From Chloroflexota bacterium (GTDB lineage Bacteria > Chloroflexota > Anaerolineae > Anaerolineales > Villigracilaceae): a stretch of 64,000 nt of DNA. The DNA lies in assembly GCA_016213105.1 (NCBI GenBank), contig JACRBN010000020.1, positions 62,001-126,000 on the forward strand, given 5' to 3'. Position numbers and translations under genes: made by a program. This document shows, one piece after another, positions 16,872 through 24,891 of this stretch. The notes under the pieces are model-generated. The model had not been told where the DNA came from and did not search any database. It saw only the letters and a program-made list of their open reading frames with translations. Within the stretch, counting starts at the first letter, position 1, and each line of letters opens with the position of its first letter.

Positions 16872-16923
16872 CAAGGTGTTTGGGACGCCTGTTTTGCCCG
16901 TCAAATCATCCCATGAGGTGCTC

Positions 16924-17214
16924 ATGCGAATTGCACTCGTGATCGGCTCGACCATTTCGACCATCAAGGACGCTTCCATCAGCGGACGAAAACTGCTGAT
17001 CGTGCGCAACACGGACACGACGGGCAAGGTGACGGGGGAACCCTACGTGGCCGTGGACACGGTCAGCGCGGGGACGGGCGATCTGGTGCTCGTGACCGAT
17101 GGCTCCTCGGCTCGTTACACCAATCAAACCACCGATGCCCCCGTGGATGCTGTCATTGTCGGCGTGATCGACTCGCTCGAATTGAGCGGCAAGGTTACTT
17201 ATCGCAAGGAATAG
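16924..17214 (+). CDS. eutN: EutN/CcmL-family microcompartment vertex protein (BMC-P)
   Basis: The 96-residue protein starts MRIALVIGSTISTIKDASISG with GAGGTG upstream. The small beta-barrel pattern of BMC-P proteins is clear: GRKLLIVRNTDTTGK, YVAVDTVSAGTGDLVLVTDG, and APVDAVIVGVIDSLEL. BMC-P pentamers cap the twelve vertices of the icosahedral shell. It is the first gene of the eut operon. Being placed first and alone is sensible for a low-copy shell part only if expression is tuned; the 95-base gap to eutA holds a family B repeat. Confidence 0.93.
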   Translation: MRIALVIGSTISTIKDASISGRKLLIVRNTDTTGKVTGEPYVAVDTVSAGTGDLVLVTDGSSARYTNQTTDAPVDAVIVGVIDSLELSGKVTYRKE

Positions 17215-17220
17215 GGATTC

Positions 17221-17298
17221 GTTATTGCGAGCTTACGGGAAGCAATCTTGCAGAACAGGAGATTGCTTCGGGCGGAAGAACGCCGCCCTCGCAATGAC
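17221..17298. repeat. Family B palindromic element between eutN and eutA
   Basis: Ends TTATTGCGAG and CTCGCAATGAC pair, as do inner arms GAAGCAATCT and AGATTGCTTC. Confidence 0.8.
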
Positions 17299-17309
17299 GT
17301 AGACGCCTT

Positions 17310-18749
17310 ATGAGCGACTCACGCGCCCTTCTCTCGGTTGGTGTGGATGTGGGGACAACCACCACGCAAATCATCTTTTCGCGCCTCGGCCTGACCGATG
17401 TGGCACGGCCTGGTCAGATTCCGCGCATCAACATTTCCAGCCGCGAAGTGTTGTATCAAAGCCCCATTGTTTTCACGCCATTGAAAGATTATGAAACCGT
17501 GGATGCGGACAAGCTCCACGAGATCGTGCGCCGCGAGTATGCCGCCGCAAACGTCGACCCGAAGCAGGTCGAGACGGGCGCGGTCATCATCACGGGCGAG
17601 ACGGCCAAGAAGAAGAACGCCGACGAGATCCTGCGCGCGCTTTCGGGGCTGGCGGGCGAGTTCGTCGTCAGTGTGGCGGGGCCGCACGTGGAGAGTCTCA
17701 TCGCGGGCAGAGGGGCGGGCGCGGCCCAGTATTCGCAGGCGCACTACACCTCCGTGACCAACGTGGACATCGGCGGCGGCAGCGCCAACAGCGCCACCTT
17801 CCAAAGCGGAAACTTCGTCAGCGCGGCGGCCATGAATTATGGCGGGCGCATCCTCGAAGTCGAACACGCCAGCGGAAAAGTCCGCCACATCGCTGAGCCC
17901 GCCAAACACATCCTGGCCGACATCGGCATCCAGCTCGAGGTCGGGTCGTCGCCCTCGCTCGATCAACTGCGCCGCTTCACCGACCGCATGGCCGACATGA
18001 CGCTGGAACTGGTCGAGGGCACCTCGTCCCCGCTGGCGCAAAGAATTTATCTCACGCCGCCTGCCAGCGTTTCAGGCCGCGGCACGGTGCTGATGTTCTC
18101 GGGCGGCATCGGTCATTATTATTTCAATCCGATCCAGATCAACACTGTGGCTGATGTGACCCGTCACGATGACGTCGGCCCGCTGTTGGCCGAGTCGCTG
18201 CGCTTGCATCCCGCCCTGGGTGCGTATGAGGTGGAGAAACCATCCGAGACGCTGCGCGCCACGGTGCTGGGAGCCAGCACACAAACGGTGACGCTTTCAG
18301 GGTCGACCATCTGGGCCGAGCGGCAGATCCTGCCGATGAAGAACGTGCCCGTCATCCGTCCCGAACTGCCCGCGGACCTGGAGCCTGCCTCCGTGGCTGC
18401 GAGCATCTCCGCTGCCGTGCGCCGCTGGGACGTGAACCTCGCGACCGATTTGTTCGCCATTGCGCTTGAACTCAATCGACCTTTGGACTATACTTCGCTC
18501 ACTCAATTGGCGAACGGTCTGCGGGAATTCTCGGGCGCAATGCCCTCCGACAGGCCGCTCGTCATTATTATCGAAAGAGACTACGCCCAGGCTCTGGGCC
18601 AGACCATCAAAGGACTGGCGCCCTCGCGCTCCCTGCTCGTGATCGACCAGGTCGGCCTCTCGGAAGGCGACTACATCGACGTGGGCACCCCGCTCATGGA
18701 TGGGCGTGTGGTCCCACTGAGCGTCAAGACGTTGATCTTTTATCATTAG
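17310..18749 (+). CDS. eutA: Ethanolamine ammonia-lyase reactivating factor EutA
   Basis: This 479-residue protein of the actin/Hsp70-like ATPase fold starts SVGVDVGTTTTQIIFSRLGL near residue 9. YQSPIVFTPL, NVDIGGGSANSATFQSGNF near 150 and FSGGIGHYYFN near 263 are conserved EutA features. EutA removes damaged adenosylcobalamin from ethanolamine ammonia-lyase in an ATP-dependent way and lets fresh cofactor in. It sits directly before its client subunits eutB and eutC. The ribosome site is weak. The 167-base gap to eutB holds repeat sequence. Confidence 0.93.
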   Translation: MSDSRALLSVGVDVGTTTTQIIFSRLGLTDVARPGQIPRINISSREVLYQSPIVFTPLKDYETVDADKLHEIVRREYAAANVDPKQVETGAVIITGETAKKKNADEILRALSGLAGEFVVSVAGPHVESLIAGRGAGAAQYSQAHYTSVTNVDIGGGSANSATFQSGNFVSAAAMNYGGRILEVEHASGKVRHIAEPAKHILADIGIQLEVGSSPSLDQLRRFTDRMADMTLELVEGTSSPLAQRIYLTPPASVSGRGTVLMFSGGIGHYYFNPIQINTVADVTRHDDVGPLLAESLRLHPALGAYEVEKPSETLRATVLGASTQTVTLSGSTIWAERQILPMKNVPVIRPELPADLEPASVAASISAAVRRWDVNLATDLFAIALELNRPLDYTSLTQLANGLREFSGAMPSDRPLVIIIERDYAQALGQTIKGLAPSRSLLVIDQVGLSEGDYIDVGTPLMDGRVVPLSVKTLIFYH

Positions 18750-18751
18750 CT

Positions 18752-18900
18752 AACTCCGAGGGTTGAGTAGCTCCGAGCGCCAGCGAGGAGCGTATCGAAA
18801 CCCGACGAACACACAGACCAGCCATGAACGGTTATGCTCCCGCTCGATTTGTAATCCAGCGGCTGACTGGCGGATTGCAAACCCGCCAGGAGCGATGATG
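18752..18900. repeat. Composite repeat between eutA and eutB (families F and D)
   Basis: The left part has GAGTAGCTCCGAGCG ... GCGTATCGAAACCC, a motif that reappears inside the 22006-22119 element. The right part has the hairpin CTGGCGG / CCGCCAG (18867-18889) and a GTAATCCAGCGG segment that recurs, inverted, at 25778-25796. The following AAGGAG (18905-18910) is the eutB ribosome site. Confidence 0.6.
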
Positions 18901-18916
18901 TTGTAAGGAGCACTTC

Positions 18917-20284
18917 ATGCTTCTCCGCACGAAACTACACGGCAAGACCTACGAATTTCCCGACATCCGTCTCCTGATGGGCAAAGCCAACGAGGAGAAG
19001 TCGGGCGATACGCTTGCGGGCGTCGGTGCGGAAACGGCCGCCGAGCGCGTGGCCGCGCGTCTCGTACTGGCGGAAGTTCCGCTGAGTGTGCTCCACGATA
19101 CACCTGCTGTGCCCTATGACCAGGACGAGATCACCCGCCTCATCATGGATGCGGTGGATACGTCCGTTTACAACGAAATCAAAGGCTGGACGGTCGGTGA
19201 CTTCCGCGAGTGGCTGCTGGCTGACACGACCACGCCTGACATGATCCGCCGCATCTCCAACGGCCTGACCGCCGAGATGATCGCGGGCGTCACCAAGCTC
19301 ATGTCCAACATGGACTTGATGTACTGCGCCAGTAAGATCCGCGTCACGGCCCATTGCAATAACACCATCGGCGCGCCTGGCACATTGTCGAGCCGCCTGC
19401 AGCCCAACCATCCCACCGACTCACCTGAAGGCATCCGCGCCGAGATTTACGAAGGTCTCTCCTACGGCTCGGGCGACTCGGTCATCGGCATCAATCCCGT
19501 GGACGACTCCTTCGGGTCGGTCTCGCGCCTGCTCGACATGACCTATGACGTCATCAAGACCTGGAACATACCCACCCAGAACTGTGTGCTGGCGCACGTC
19601 ACCACGATGATGAAGTGCATGCAGGCGGGGTCGCCTGTCGGCCTGGTGTTCCAGTCGCTGGCGGGATCGCAGAAGGGCAACGACTCCTTCGGCATCACCG
19701 TCGGTATGTTGGACGAGGCCTACGAGTTGGCCAAGAAGCACTGCTTCCCCAAAGGCCCGAACTTCATGTACTTCGAGACGGGCCAGGGCGCGGAACTCTC
19801 CGCCGAGGCGCACAACGGCTGGGATCAACTCGTACTCGAGGCGCGCTGTTACGGTTTTGCCAAACGCTATCATCCCTTCCAGGTCAACACTGTGGTCGGC
19901 TTCATCGGCCCCGAGTACCTGTACGACGCCCGCCAGATCCAGCGCGCGGGCCTCGAAGATCACTTCATGGGCAAGCTGACAGGCATCCCGATGGGTGTGG
20001 ACGCCTGCTATACCAATCACGCCCGCGCTGACCAGAACGCCATCGAGAACCTGGCGGTCATGCTCACGGCCGCGGGCTGCAACTACTTCATGGGCGTGCC
20101 GATGGGCGACGACTCGATGCTCTCGTACCAGTGCACCTCCTATCACGACGCGCCGACCCTGCGCCAACTCTTCAAGCTCCGTCCAGCCGCCGAGTTCGAA
20201 AAATGGATGGAAGACCTCGGCCTGATCCGCAACGGTGTGCTGACCGACAAAGCGGGCGACCCGTCCTTCTTCCTCAAGAGGTAA
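18917..20284 (+). CDS. eutB: Ethanolamine ammonia-lyase large subunit EutB
   Basis: At 455 residues this has the standard length of EutB. The sequence follows the family along its whole length: LMGKANEEKSGDTLAGVGAE near residue 20, GAPGTLSSRLQPNHPTDSPE near 155, YEGLSYGSGDSVIGINPV near 180, QNCVLAHVTTMMKC near 225, YFETGQGAELSAEAHNG near 283, NTVVGFIGPEYLYDARQI near 325 and GLEDHFMGKLTGIPMGVDAC near 345. EutBC uses adenosylcobalamin radicals to split ethanolamine into acetaldehyde and ammonia inside the microcompartment. Only 2 bases separate it from eutC, the one gene junction in the operon without a repeat. Confidence 0.97.
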   Translation: MLLRTKLHGKTYEFPDIRLLMGKANEEKSGDTLAGVGAETAAERVAARLVLAEVPLSVLHDTPAVPYDQDEITRLIMDAVDTSVYNEIKGWTVGDFREWLLADTTTPDMIRRISNGLTAEMIAGVTKLMSNMDLMYCASKIRVTAHCNNTIGAPGTLSSRLQPNHPTDSPEGIRAEIYEGLSYGSGDSVIGINPVDDSFGSVSRLLDMTYDVIKTWNIPTQNCVLAHVTTMMKCMQAGSPVGLVFQSLAGSQKGNDSFGITVGMLDEAYELAKKHCFPKGPNFMYFETGQGAELSAEAHNGWDQLVLEARCYGFAKRYHPFQVNTVVGFIGPEYLYDARQIQRAGLEDHFMGKLTGIPMGVDACYTNHARADQNAIENLAVMLTAAGCNYFMGVPMGDDSMLSYQCTSYHDAPTLRQLFKLRPAAEFEKWMEDLGLIRNGVLTDKAGDPSFFLKR

Positions 20285-20286
20285 CC

Positions 20287-21225
20287 ATGGATGATGCCAA
20301 ACTTGCCGCGATCGTAGAAGCCATCGTCCGTGAGCTGAAAGCCTCGGGAGCGGTACAATCCTCTGCTCCGACGGCTGCCCCCGTCTCGTGGACTCCGTCC
20401 GCACCCCCGAGTTTTCCCGCCATGTCCCCGACCTTTGGCGGCTCCCTGAATATCGACCTGCCCGACCCGACCACACCCGAAGCGCGCATGATCCCGCGTG
20501 TGACCAACGCCAAAGACCCCAACGGCGTGCGCGCGCTGATGGCCTCCACCTCGGCTCGCATCGGCGTGGGACGCGCCGGCCCGCGCTATCGCACCGCCTC
20601 GCTGCTGCTCTTCCAGGGCGACCACGCCGTCACGCAGGATGCGCTCTACCGCGACGTGGATCAGAAACTGCTGGACGAGTTCAAGCTCTTCACTGTGCAG
20701 ACCAAGGTCACAGGCGGCAAGCAGGAATACCTGCTGCGCCCCGACCTGGGACGTCTGCTCAATGACGAGGCCAAGCGCACCCTCAACGAGAAATGCCAGA
20801 AGAATGTCAACGTTCAGCTCGTGGTGGGGGACGGGTTGTCGGCAGCGGCGGTCGAGGCCAACCTGCGCCAGATGTTCCCTGTCATCCGCCAGGGCACCCA
20901 GTCCGCGGGGCTGACCTTCGGGACGCCGTTCTTCGTCAAGTATGCGCGCGTGGGCATCATGAATGACGTCGGCGAGTTGATCAAACCCGACGTGGTCATC
21001 CTGCTGATCGGCGAGCGCCCAGGCCTGGGCCGCGCCGAGTCGATGAGCGCCTACATGGGCTACAAGCCCAAATACGGCGACACGGACGCCGACCGCGATG
21101 TGGTCTGCAATATCTTCGAGAACGGCGGCACCAATCCGCTCGAAGCAGGCGCTTTTGTGGTACAAATTGCGCAGAAAATGCGCCAACATCAGGCCTCTGG
21201 TGTGAAGTTGAAATTGGCGAAATAG
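20287..21225 (+). CDS. eutC: Ethanolamine ammonia-lyase small subunit EutC with N-terminal targeting helix
   Basis: This 312-residue subunit starts MDDAKLAAIVEAIVRELKAS, an amphipathic helix followed by a Ala/Pro/Ser-rich linker to about residue 55: the layout of an encapsulation peptide. The enzyme core has ARIGVGRAGPRYRTASLLLFQGDHA near 97, VVGDGLSAAAVEANL near 180, and IGERPGLGRAESMSAYMGY near 240, which in known enzymes contacts the cobalamin. EutC helps form the cofactor site and, in enterobacteria, its N-terminus directs the lyase into the compartment. The sequence supports the same here. Confidence 0.96.
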   Translation: MDDAKLAAIVEAIVRELKASGAVQSSAPTAAPVSWTPSAPPSFPAMSPTFGGSLNIDLPDPTTPEARMIPRVTNAKDPNGVRALMASTSARIGVGRAGPRYRTASLLLFQGDHAVTQDALYRDVDQKLLDEFKLFTVQTKVTGGKQEYLLRPDLGRLLNDEAKRTLNEKCQKNVNVQLVVGDGLSAAAVEANLRQMFPVIRQGTQSAGLTFGTPFFVKYARVGIMNDVGELIKPDVVILLIGERPGLGRAESMSAYMGYKPKYGDTDADRDVVCNIFENGGTNPLEAGAFVVQIAQKMRQHQASGVKLKLAK

Positions 21226-21228
21226 TTC

Positions 21229-21331
21229 TCCGCGCTGAGCGGAGCGTAGCGCAGTCGAAGCGCAGGTGTCTCGATAATACTCGTCCTTCGACTGCGCCGC
21301 CTATAGAGCAGGCGGCTCCGCTCAGGACGGA
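21229..21331. repeat. Family A palindromic element between eutC and eutL
   Basis: Left arm TCCGCGCTGAGCGGAGCG pairs with right arm CTCCGCTCAGGACGGA, and inner GCAGTCGAAGCGC pairs with TCCTTCGACTGCG. Confidence 0.85.
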
Positions 21332-21345
21332 TGTAAGGATAAAAT

Positions 21346-22002
21346 ATGGCCATCCTCGACCCGATCTTTGGAACGCCCCTTTCCGTGCAGTTGATTCCCC
21401 AGGTGGAGCGGAATTTTGCCGAGCAGCTCAAGCTCAGGCCCGATCAACGTTCCATCGGCCTGTTGACCGTGGACAACGACGACGCGACCTATACGGCCAT
21501 CGACGAGGCCACCAAAATGGCCGACGTGGAAGTGGTGTATGCGCACTCGTTCTATGCGGGCGCGAAGCATTCCTCGGGATTGCTCTCAGGCGAGATCATG
21601 GCCATTTTGGCGGGACCCAATCCCGCCGAGGTGCGCGCGGGACTCAACGCCGCCGTGGATTACATCCAGACCAAGGCCATCTGGTATTCGGCCAACGAGG
21701 ATGCCTCCATCGCCTTCTTCCCGCATTTGATCTCGCGCACGGGCACGTACCTTTCCAAGACCTGCAACATCCCCGTCGGCTCGCCGATTGCCTACCTGGT
21801 CGCCCCGCCGATGGAAGGTCTGCTGGCGCTGGACGCCGCCCTCAAGTCCGCCGCCGTCGAAATTTGCGCGTTGACCATGCCGCCCTCCGAGACCAACTAC
21901 ATGGGCGTCATACTAACGGGTGACCAGGCCGCCTGCCGCGCCGCCGTGCTGGCCTTCCAGAACAAAGTGCTCGAAGTGGCGAACCAACCGTTTAATTATT
22001 AA
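21346..22002 (+). CDS. eutL: EutL-type tandem BMC shell protein (BMC-T)
   Basis: This 218-residue protein begins MAILDPIFGTPLSVQLIPQV and carries two permuted BMC folds. Family-specific segments are SIGLLTVDNDDATYTAIDEATKMADVEVVYAHSFYAG near residue 37, LSGEIMAILAGPNPAEVRAGL near 80, YSANEDASIAFFPHLISRTGTYLS near 110 and YLVAPPMEGLLALDAALKSA near 150. EutL trimers form pseudohexagonal tiles with a gated central pore. It lies between eutC and eutE. A short AAGGA precedes the ATG. Confidence 0.95.
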   Translation: MAILDPIFGTPLSVQLIPQVERNFAEQLKLRPDQRSIGLLTVDNDDATYTAIDEATKMADVEVVYAHSFYAGAKHSSGLLSGEIMAILAGPNPAEVRAGLNAAVDYIQTKAIWYSANEDASIAFFPHLISRTGTYLSKTCNIPVGSPIAYLVAPPMEGLLALDAALKSAAVEICALTMPPSETNYMGVILTGDQAACRAAVLAFQNKVLEVANQPFNY

Positions 22003-22005
22003 CTT

Positions 22006-22119
22006 GTCATTGCGAGGACTGGTGGTCGAGTAGCGCTCTCTGCGTATCGAGACCCAGCCTGAAGCAACCTCCCAATAACATGAGATTGCTTCGGCGGAAG
22101 AACACCGCCTCGCAATGAC
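22006..22119. repeat. Family B element, compound, between eutL and eutE
   Basis: Outer ends GTCATTGCGAGG and CCTCGCAATGAC pair; inner GAAGCAACCT and AGATTGCTTC partly pair. The centre contains GTCGAGTAGCGC ... GCGTATCGAGACC, a second repeat (family F) nested inside. Confidence 0.8.
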
Positions 22120-22132
22120 ATAGGACAAAACT

Positions 22133-23647
22133 ATGACCGAACTCGACAACGATCTGCTCTCCATTCAGGAAGCCCGCACGCTGGCCACCCAGGCGCGGGA
22201 CGCCCAACGCAAATTCCTGCACGCCTCCCAGGCGGAGGTGAACCGCATCTGCGAGGCGATGGCCCAGGCCGCGGCGGATGCGTCGCAGACCCTGGCGCGC
22301 ATGGCCGCGGAGGAGACGGGTTATGGCGTGCCCGAGCACAAGGTGCTCAAGAATCTGCTCTCCTCGAAAATGCTGTGGGAGGAGATGAAGGACATTCCCA
22401 CGGTGGGTGTAATCCGCAACAACCCACAAAAGGGCACCTATGATATCGCCTGGCCGATGGGCGTCATCGCCGCATTGACCCCCAGCACCAACCCGACCTC
22501 GACCACCATGTTCAAGGTTTTGATCGCGGTCAAGGCGCGCAACGGCATCGTGGTGGCTCCGCATCCGTTTGCGGCCAGGTGCAGCGCGGAAACAGTCCGC
22601 ATTATGACGGAAGCGGGCGAGCGCGCGGGTATGCCTAAGGGTCTGATCTCCTGCATGACGCGCATCACCCTGCAAGGCACGCAGGAATTGATGAAGCACA
22701 AATACGTGGCGCTCATCCTGGCCACGGGCGGCTCGGATATGGTGCGCGCGGCGCACTCGGTGGGTAAACCCGCTTACGGGGTCGGCCCTGGCAACGTGCC
22801 GGTCTACGTCGACCGTTCGGCGGACATCCAGCGCGCGGCGAAATACATCGTGGCTTCCAAAGCCTTCGATCATTCCGTAATCTGCGCCACCGAACAATCG
22901 GTCGTTGCGGATGCTCCGATTGCCAGGCAGCTCGAAGAATTGATGAAGGCCGAAGGCGCATACTTTGCCGATGAGAGCCTGTCGAAAGTCCTGGCGAAGA
23001 ATCTTTTTGTTGGTCATCTGCCCAACCCCAAATCGGTGGGCAAGAGCCCGCAGCAACTGGCGCAGATGTACGGATTCAGCGTCCCCGATTGGGCGCGCAT
23101 CATCGTCTGCAAACTGCGCGCGGTCGGCGCCGAGGATCCGCTCTCGGGCGAGAAGCTCACCACCGTGCTGGGCTGGTACGAGGTCAACGGCTGGGAGGAA
23201 GGCTGTGAACGCTCGCTGGAACTGATCAACTACGGCGGACGCGGCCACTCGCTCGTCATCCACGCCACGGATAATAATGTCATCATGCAGTTCGGCCTGG
23301 AGAAGCCGGTCTTCCGCATTCTGGTCAACACCTGGGGCACGCTCGGCGCGACGGGCTTTACGACTGGCGTCATGCCCTCCATGACCCTCGGCTCGGGCGG
23401 AGTCGGCGGAGCGATCACGGGCGACAATATTTCGGTGCATCACCTGTACAATATCAAACGCCTGGCTTATGAGATCCAGACTGCGCCTCCCGCCGCGTTT
23501 GCCCCCGGCTCGACGGACGACCCCGCCCAGCGGCGCGCCTTCTCGGGCGGCGGATATTCCGCGCCCGCGCCGATGCCGTCTTCGCCCTCGGCGGATGCCC
23601 AGGTCGAGGAGATCGTGCGCAGGGTGCTGATGGAACTTAAGAAATGA
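22133..23647 (+). CDS. eutE: CoA-acylating acetaldehyde dehydrogenase EutE with C-terminal targeting helix
   Basis: This 504-residue enzyme is of the EutE/PduP group. The CoA/NAD dehydrogenase core shows ALTPSTNPTSTTMFKVL near residue 120, the catalytic cysteine Cys251 in DHSVICATEQSVV, and LGATGFTTGVMPSMTLGSGG near 405. It oxidises acetaldehyde to acetyl-CoA with NAD+. After the core there is a Pro/Ser/Ala-rich linker (about 455-488) and a final amphipathic helix VEEIVRRVLMELKK, which resembles the EutC N-terminal helix and is likely an encapsulation peptide. In enterobacterial EutE and PduP the peptide is N-terminal, so the C-terminal position is notable. Confidence 0.95.
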   Translation: MTELDNDLLSIQEARTLATQARDAQRKFLHASQAEVNRICEAMAQAAADASQTLARMAAEETGYGVPEHKVLKNLLSSKMLWEEMKDIPTVGVIRNNPQKGTYDIAWPMGVIAALTPSTNPTSTTMFKVLIAVKARNGIVVAPHPFAARCSAETVRIMTEAGERAGMPKGLISCMTRITLQGTQELMKHKYVALILATGGSDMVRAAHSVGKPAYGVGPGNVPVYVDRSADIQRAAKYIVASKAFDHSVICATEQSVVADAPIARQLEELMKAEGAYFADESLSKVLAKNLFVGHLPNPKSVGKSPQQLAQMYGFSVPDWARIIVCKLRAVGAEDPLSGEKLTTVLGWYEVNGWEEGCERSLELINYGGRGHSLVIHATDNNVIMQFGLEKPVFRILVNTWGTLGATGFTTGVMPSMTLGSGGVGGAITGDNISVHHLYNIKRLAYEIQTAPPAAFAPGSTDDPAQRRAFSGGGYSAPAPMPSSPSADAQVEEIVRRVLMELKK

Positions 23648-23749
23648 TCCGCCCTGAGCGGAGCGACAGCGCAGTCGAAGGGCAAGTGTTTCAAGATACA
23701 CACGCTTCGACTGCGGGCCTCGCTTTGCTCGGCACTCCGCTCAGCGCGT
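23648..23749. repeat. Family A palindromic element after eutE
   Basis: It begins one base after the eutE stop. TCCGCCCTGAGCGGAGCG and ACTCCGCTCAGCGCG form the outer arms, GCAGTCGAAGGGC and CGCTTCGACTGCGG the inner arms. Confidence 0.85.
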
Positions 23750-23753
23750 AGAG

Positions 23754-23809
23754 TTAGACCTCAGATGTCAGGGCTTGAAATCCTTTCAACCCTGACATCC
23801 GATGTCTAA
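23754..23809. repeat. Second palindrome between eutE and eutM
   Basis: Nested inverted arms TTAGAC / GTCTAA enclose GATGTCAGGG(C)TTGAAA / TTTCAACCCTGACATC, a 16-bp stem with one bulge and a 3-base loop. It is large enough to act as an mRNA-stabilising or partial termination structure upstream of the main shell-protein gene. Confidence 0.75.
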
Positions 23810-23843
23810 TCGGAAACCAAACTCTCAAAAGGAGATTACGACA

Positions 23844-24167
23844 ATGCCCGTAGATGTTTCCATGATTGCTTTAGGTATGGTTGAGACCAAGGGTCTCGTC
23901 GGCGCGATCGAAGCTGCCGATGCCATGGTCAAGGCTGCCAACGTTACCCTGATCGGCAGTGAGTATGTCGGTGGCGGGTACGTGACCGTGATGGTGCGCG
24001 GTGACGTCGGTGCGGTCAAGGCCGCCACGGACGCAGGCGCCGCTGCCGCCAAGCGCGTCGGTGAACTGGCCTCGGTCCACGTGATCCCGCGCCCGCATGC
24101 CGACGTCGAAATGATCCTGCCCCAGAGCAGCAAGGGCTCCTTCGGCGGACGCAACAAAGAAAAGTAA
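23844..24167 (+). CDS. eutM: Hexameric BMC shell protein EutM/PduA type (BMC-H)
   Basis: The 107-residue protein starts [20 protein letters not shown] and follows the canonical single BMC domain: [51 protein letters not shown] and [12 protein letters not shown]. Hexamers with a small central pore tile the shell facets; this is normally the most abundant shell component. A strong ribosome site (AAAAGGAGAT) precedes the ATG, in line with high output. The C-terminal tail ends in a charged NKEK after SSKGSFGGR. Confidence 0.96.
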   Translation: MPVDVSMIALGMVETKGLVGAIEAADAMVKAANVTLIGSEYVGGGYVTVMVRGDVGAVKAATDAGAAAAKRVGELASVHVIPRPHADVEMILPQSSKGSFGGRNKEK

Positions 24168-24177
24168 GCCGCTGCGG

Positions 24178-24262
24178 TGAATGAGCCGCAAAGAGCGCAG
24201 GGCCCGCAGGGATTCCCTTGAATCCTGTGCGTCCCTTCGTGCCCTTTGTGGTTTAAAGCCCT
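24178..24262. repeat. Dispersed repeat (family G) between eutM and eutQ
   Basis: Imperfect inverted arms GCCGCAAAGAGCGCAGGG and CCCTTCGTGCCCTTTGTGGT. A fragment of the same family (ACGAAGGGCACGAAGAGGC) lies downstream of the NAD synthetase at 13678-13697. No Shine-Dalgarno sequence follows it before eutQ. Confidence 0.65.
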
Positions 24263-24267
24263 TCCTC

Positions 24268-24813
24268 ATGCCGCGTCAATTATTCACCGCCGACGATATC
24301 CGCCGCCTGGCGCGCGAGCGTTCCAATACGCTTGTGCTCGGCCAGGGCGATATCATCACGCCTGAAGCGGCCGACGTCGCGTACGAATTGGGCGTGAAGG
24401 TGATTCGCGGCACAGAGACGGGCGCCACACCCAGACCGATGCCCATCCCCCCGGGACTGCCCCCGCTGAAAGTCGTGCGTGGGGCAGGGGTGTCGCTGGA
24501 ACCCTTCCTCGATGGGCCCGCCACTCCGGGCGCGAACGTCCGTCTGAAGGATGTGATCGTCACCCAGGATCGCTCGCCGATGGGCGCAGGCTACATGTCG
24601 CTCGACAAGGGCGAGATGGCCTGGACTCTGACCTACGACGAGATCGACATCGTGCTCGAAGGCGAGCTGGTCATCACGCGCGGAACGGAACAGGTGCGCG
24701 GCGGCCCGGGCGATACGATCTACATCCCCAAGGGTTCGAGCATCACCTTTGGCACGCCCAGCCGCACCCGCTTCGTGTACGTGGTCTTTCCCGTCAACTG
24801 GAATGAGAAGTGA
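24268..24813 (+). CDS. eutQ: EutQ-family cupin protein
   Basis: This 181-residue protein starts MPRQLFTADDIRRLARERSN at 24268. Residues 1-45 form a small domain ending IITPEAADVAYELGVKVI that also occurs in the last gene of the operon. Residues 80-180 are a cupin: VTQDRSPMGAGYMSLDKGEMAW, YDEIDIVLEGELVITRG and GGPGDTIYIPKGSSITFGTP. EutQ is needed for anaerobic ethanolamine growth in Salmonella and has been reported to have acetate kinase activity and a role in compartment assembly. The ATG lacks an obvious ribosome site because repeat sequence fills the gap. Confidence 0.93.
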   Translation: MPRQLFTADDIRRLARERSNTLVLGQGDIITPEAADVAYELGVKVIRGTETGATPRPMPIPPGLPPLKVVRGAGVSLEPFLDGPATPGANVRLKDVIVTQDRSPMGAGYMSLDKGEMAWTLTYDEIDIVLEGELVITRGTEQVRGGPGDTIYIPKGSSITFGTPSRTRFVYVVFPVNWNEK

Positions 24814-24849
24814 CGTAACGTAAATTGCCAATTCCCTGGCACCGCCCGT

Positions 24850-24866
24850 GATTTGCTTGGCAAATC
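24850..24866. repeat. Small palindrome between eutQ and eutJ
   Basis: GATTTGC / GCAAATC are perfect arms around TTG, inside a 78-base gap. The nearby AAATTGCCAATT resembles the palindrome after the S9 peptidase gene (62231-62255). Confidence 0.55.
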
Positions 24867-24891
24867 AGGCAGGTGTGCGCAACAAAGTTTC

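Noticed and set aside
16782-16923. Cobalamin riboswitch upstream of the eut operon
   Set aside because: I looked for the B12-box type core before eutN and before eutA and found nothing convincing.
22007-23701. 564-codon minus-strand frame opposite eutE
   Set aside because: Arg/His-rich antisense shadow of a gene with clear EutE motifs.
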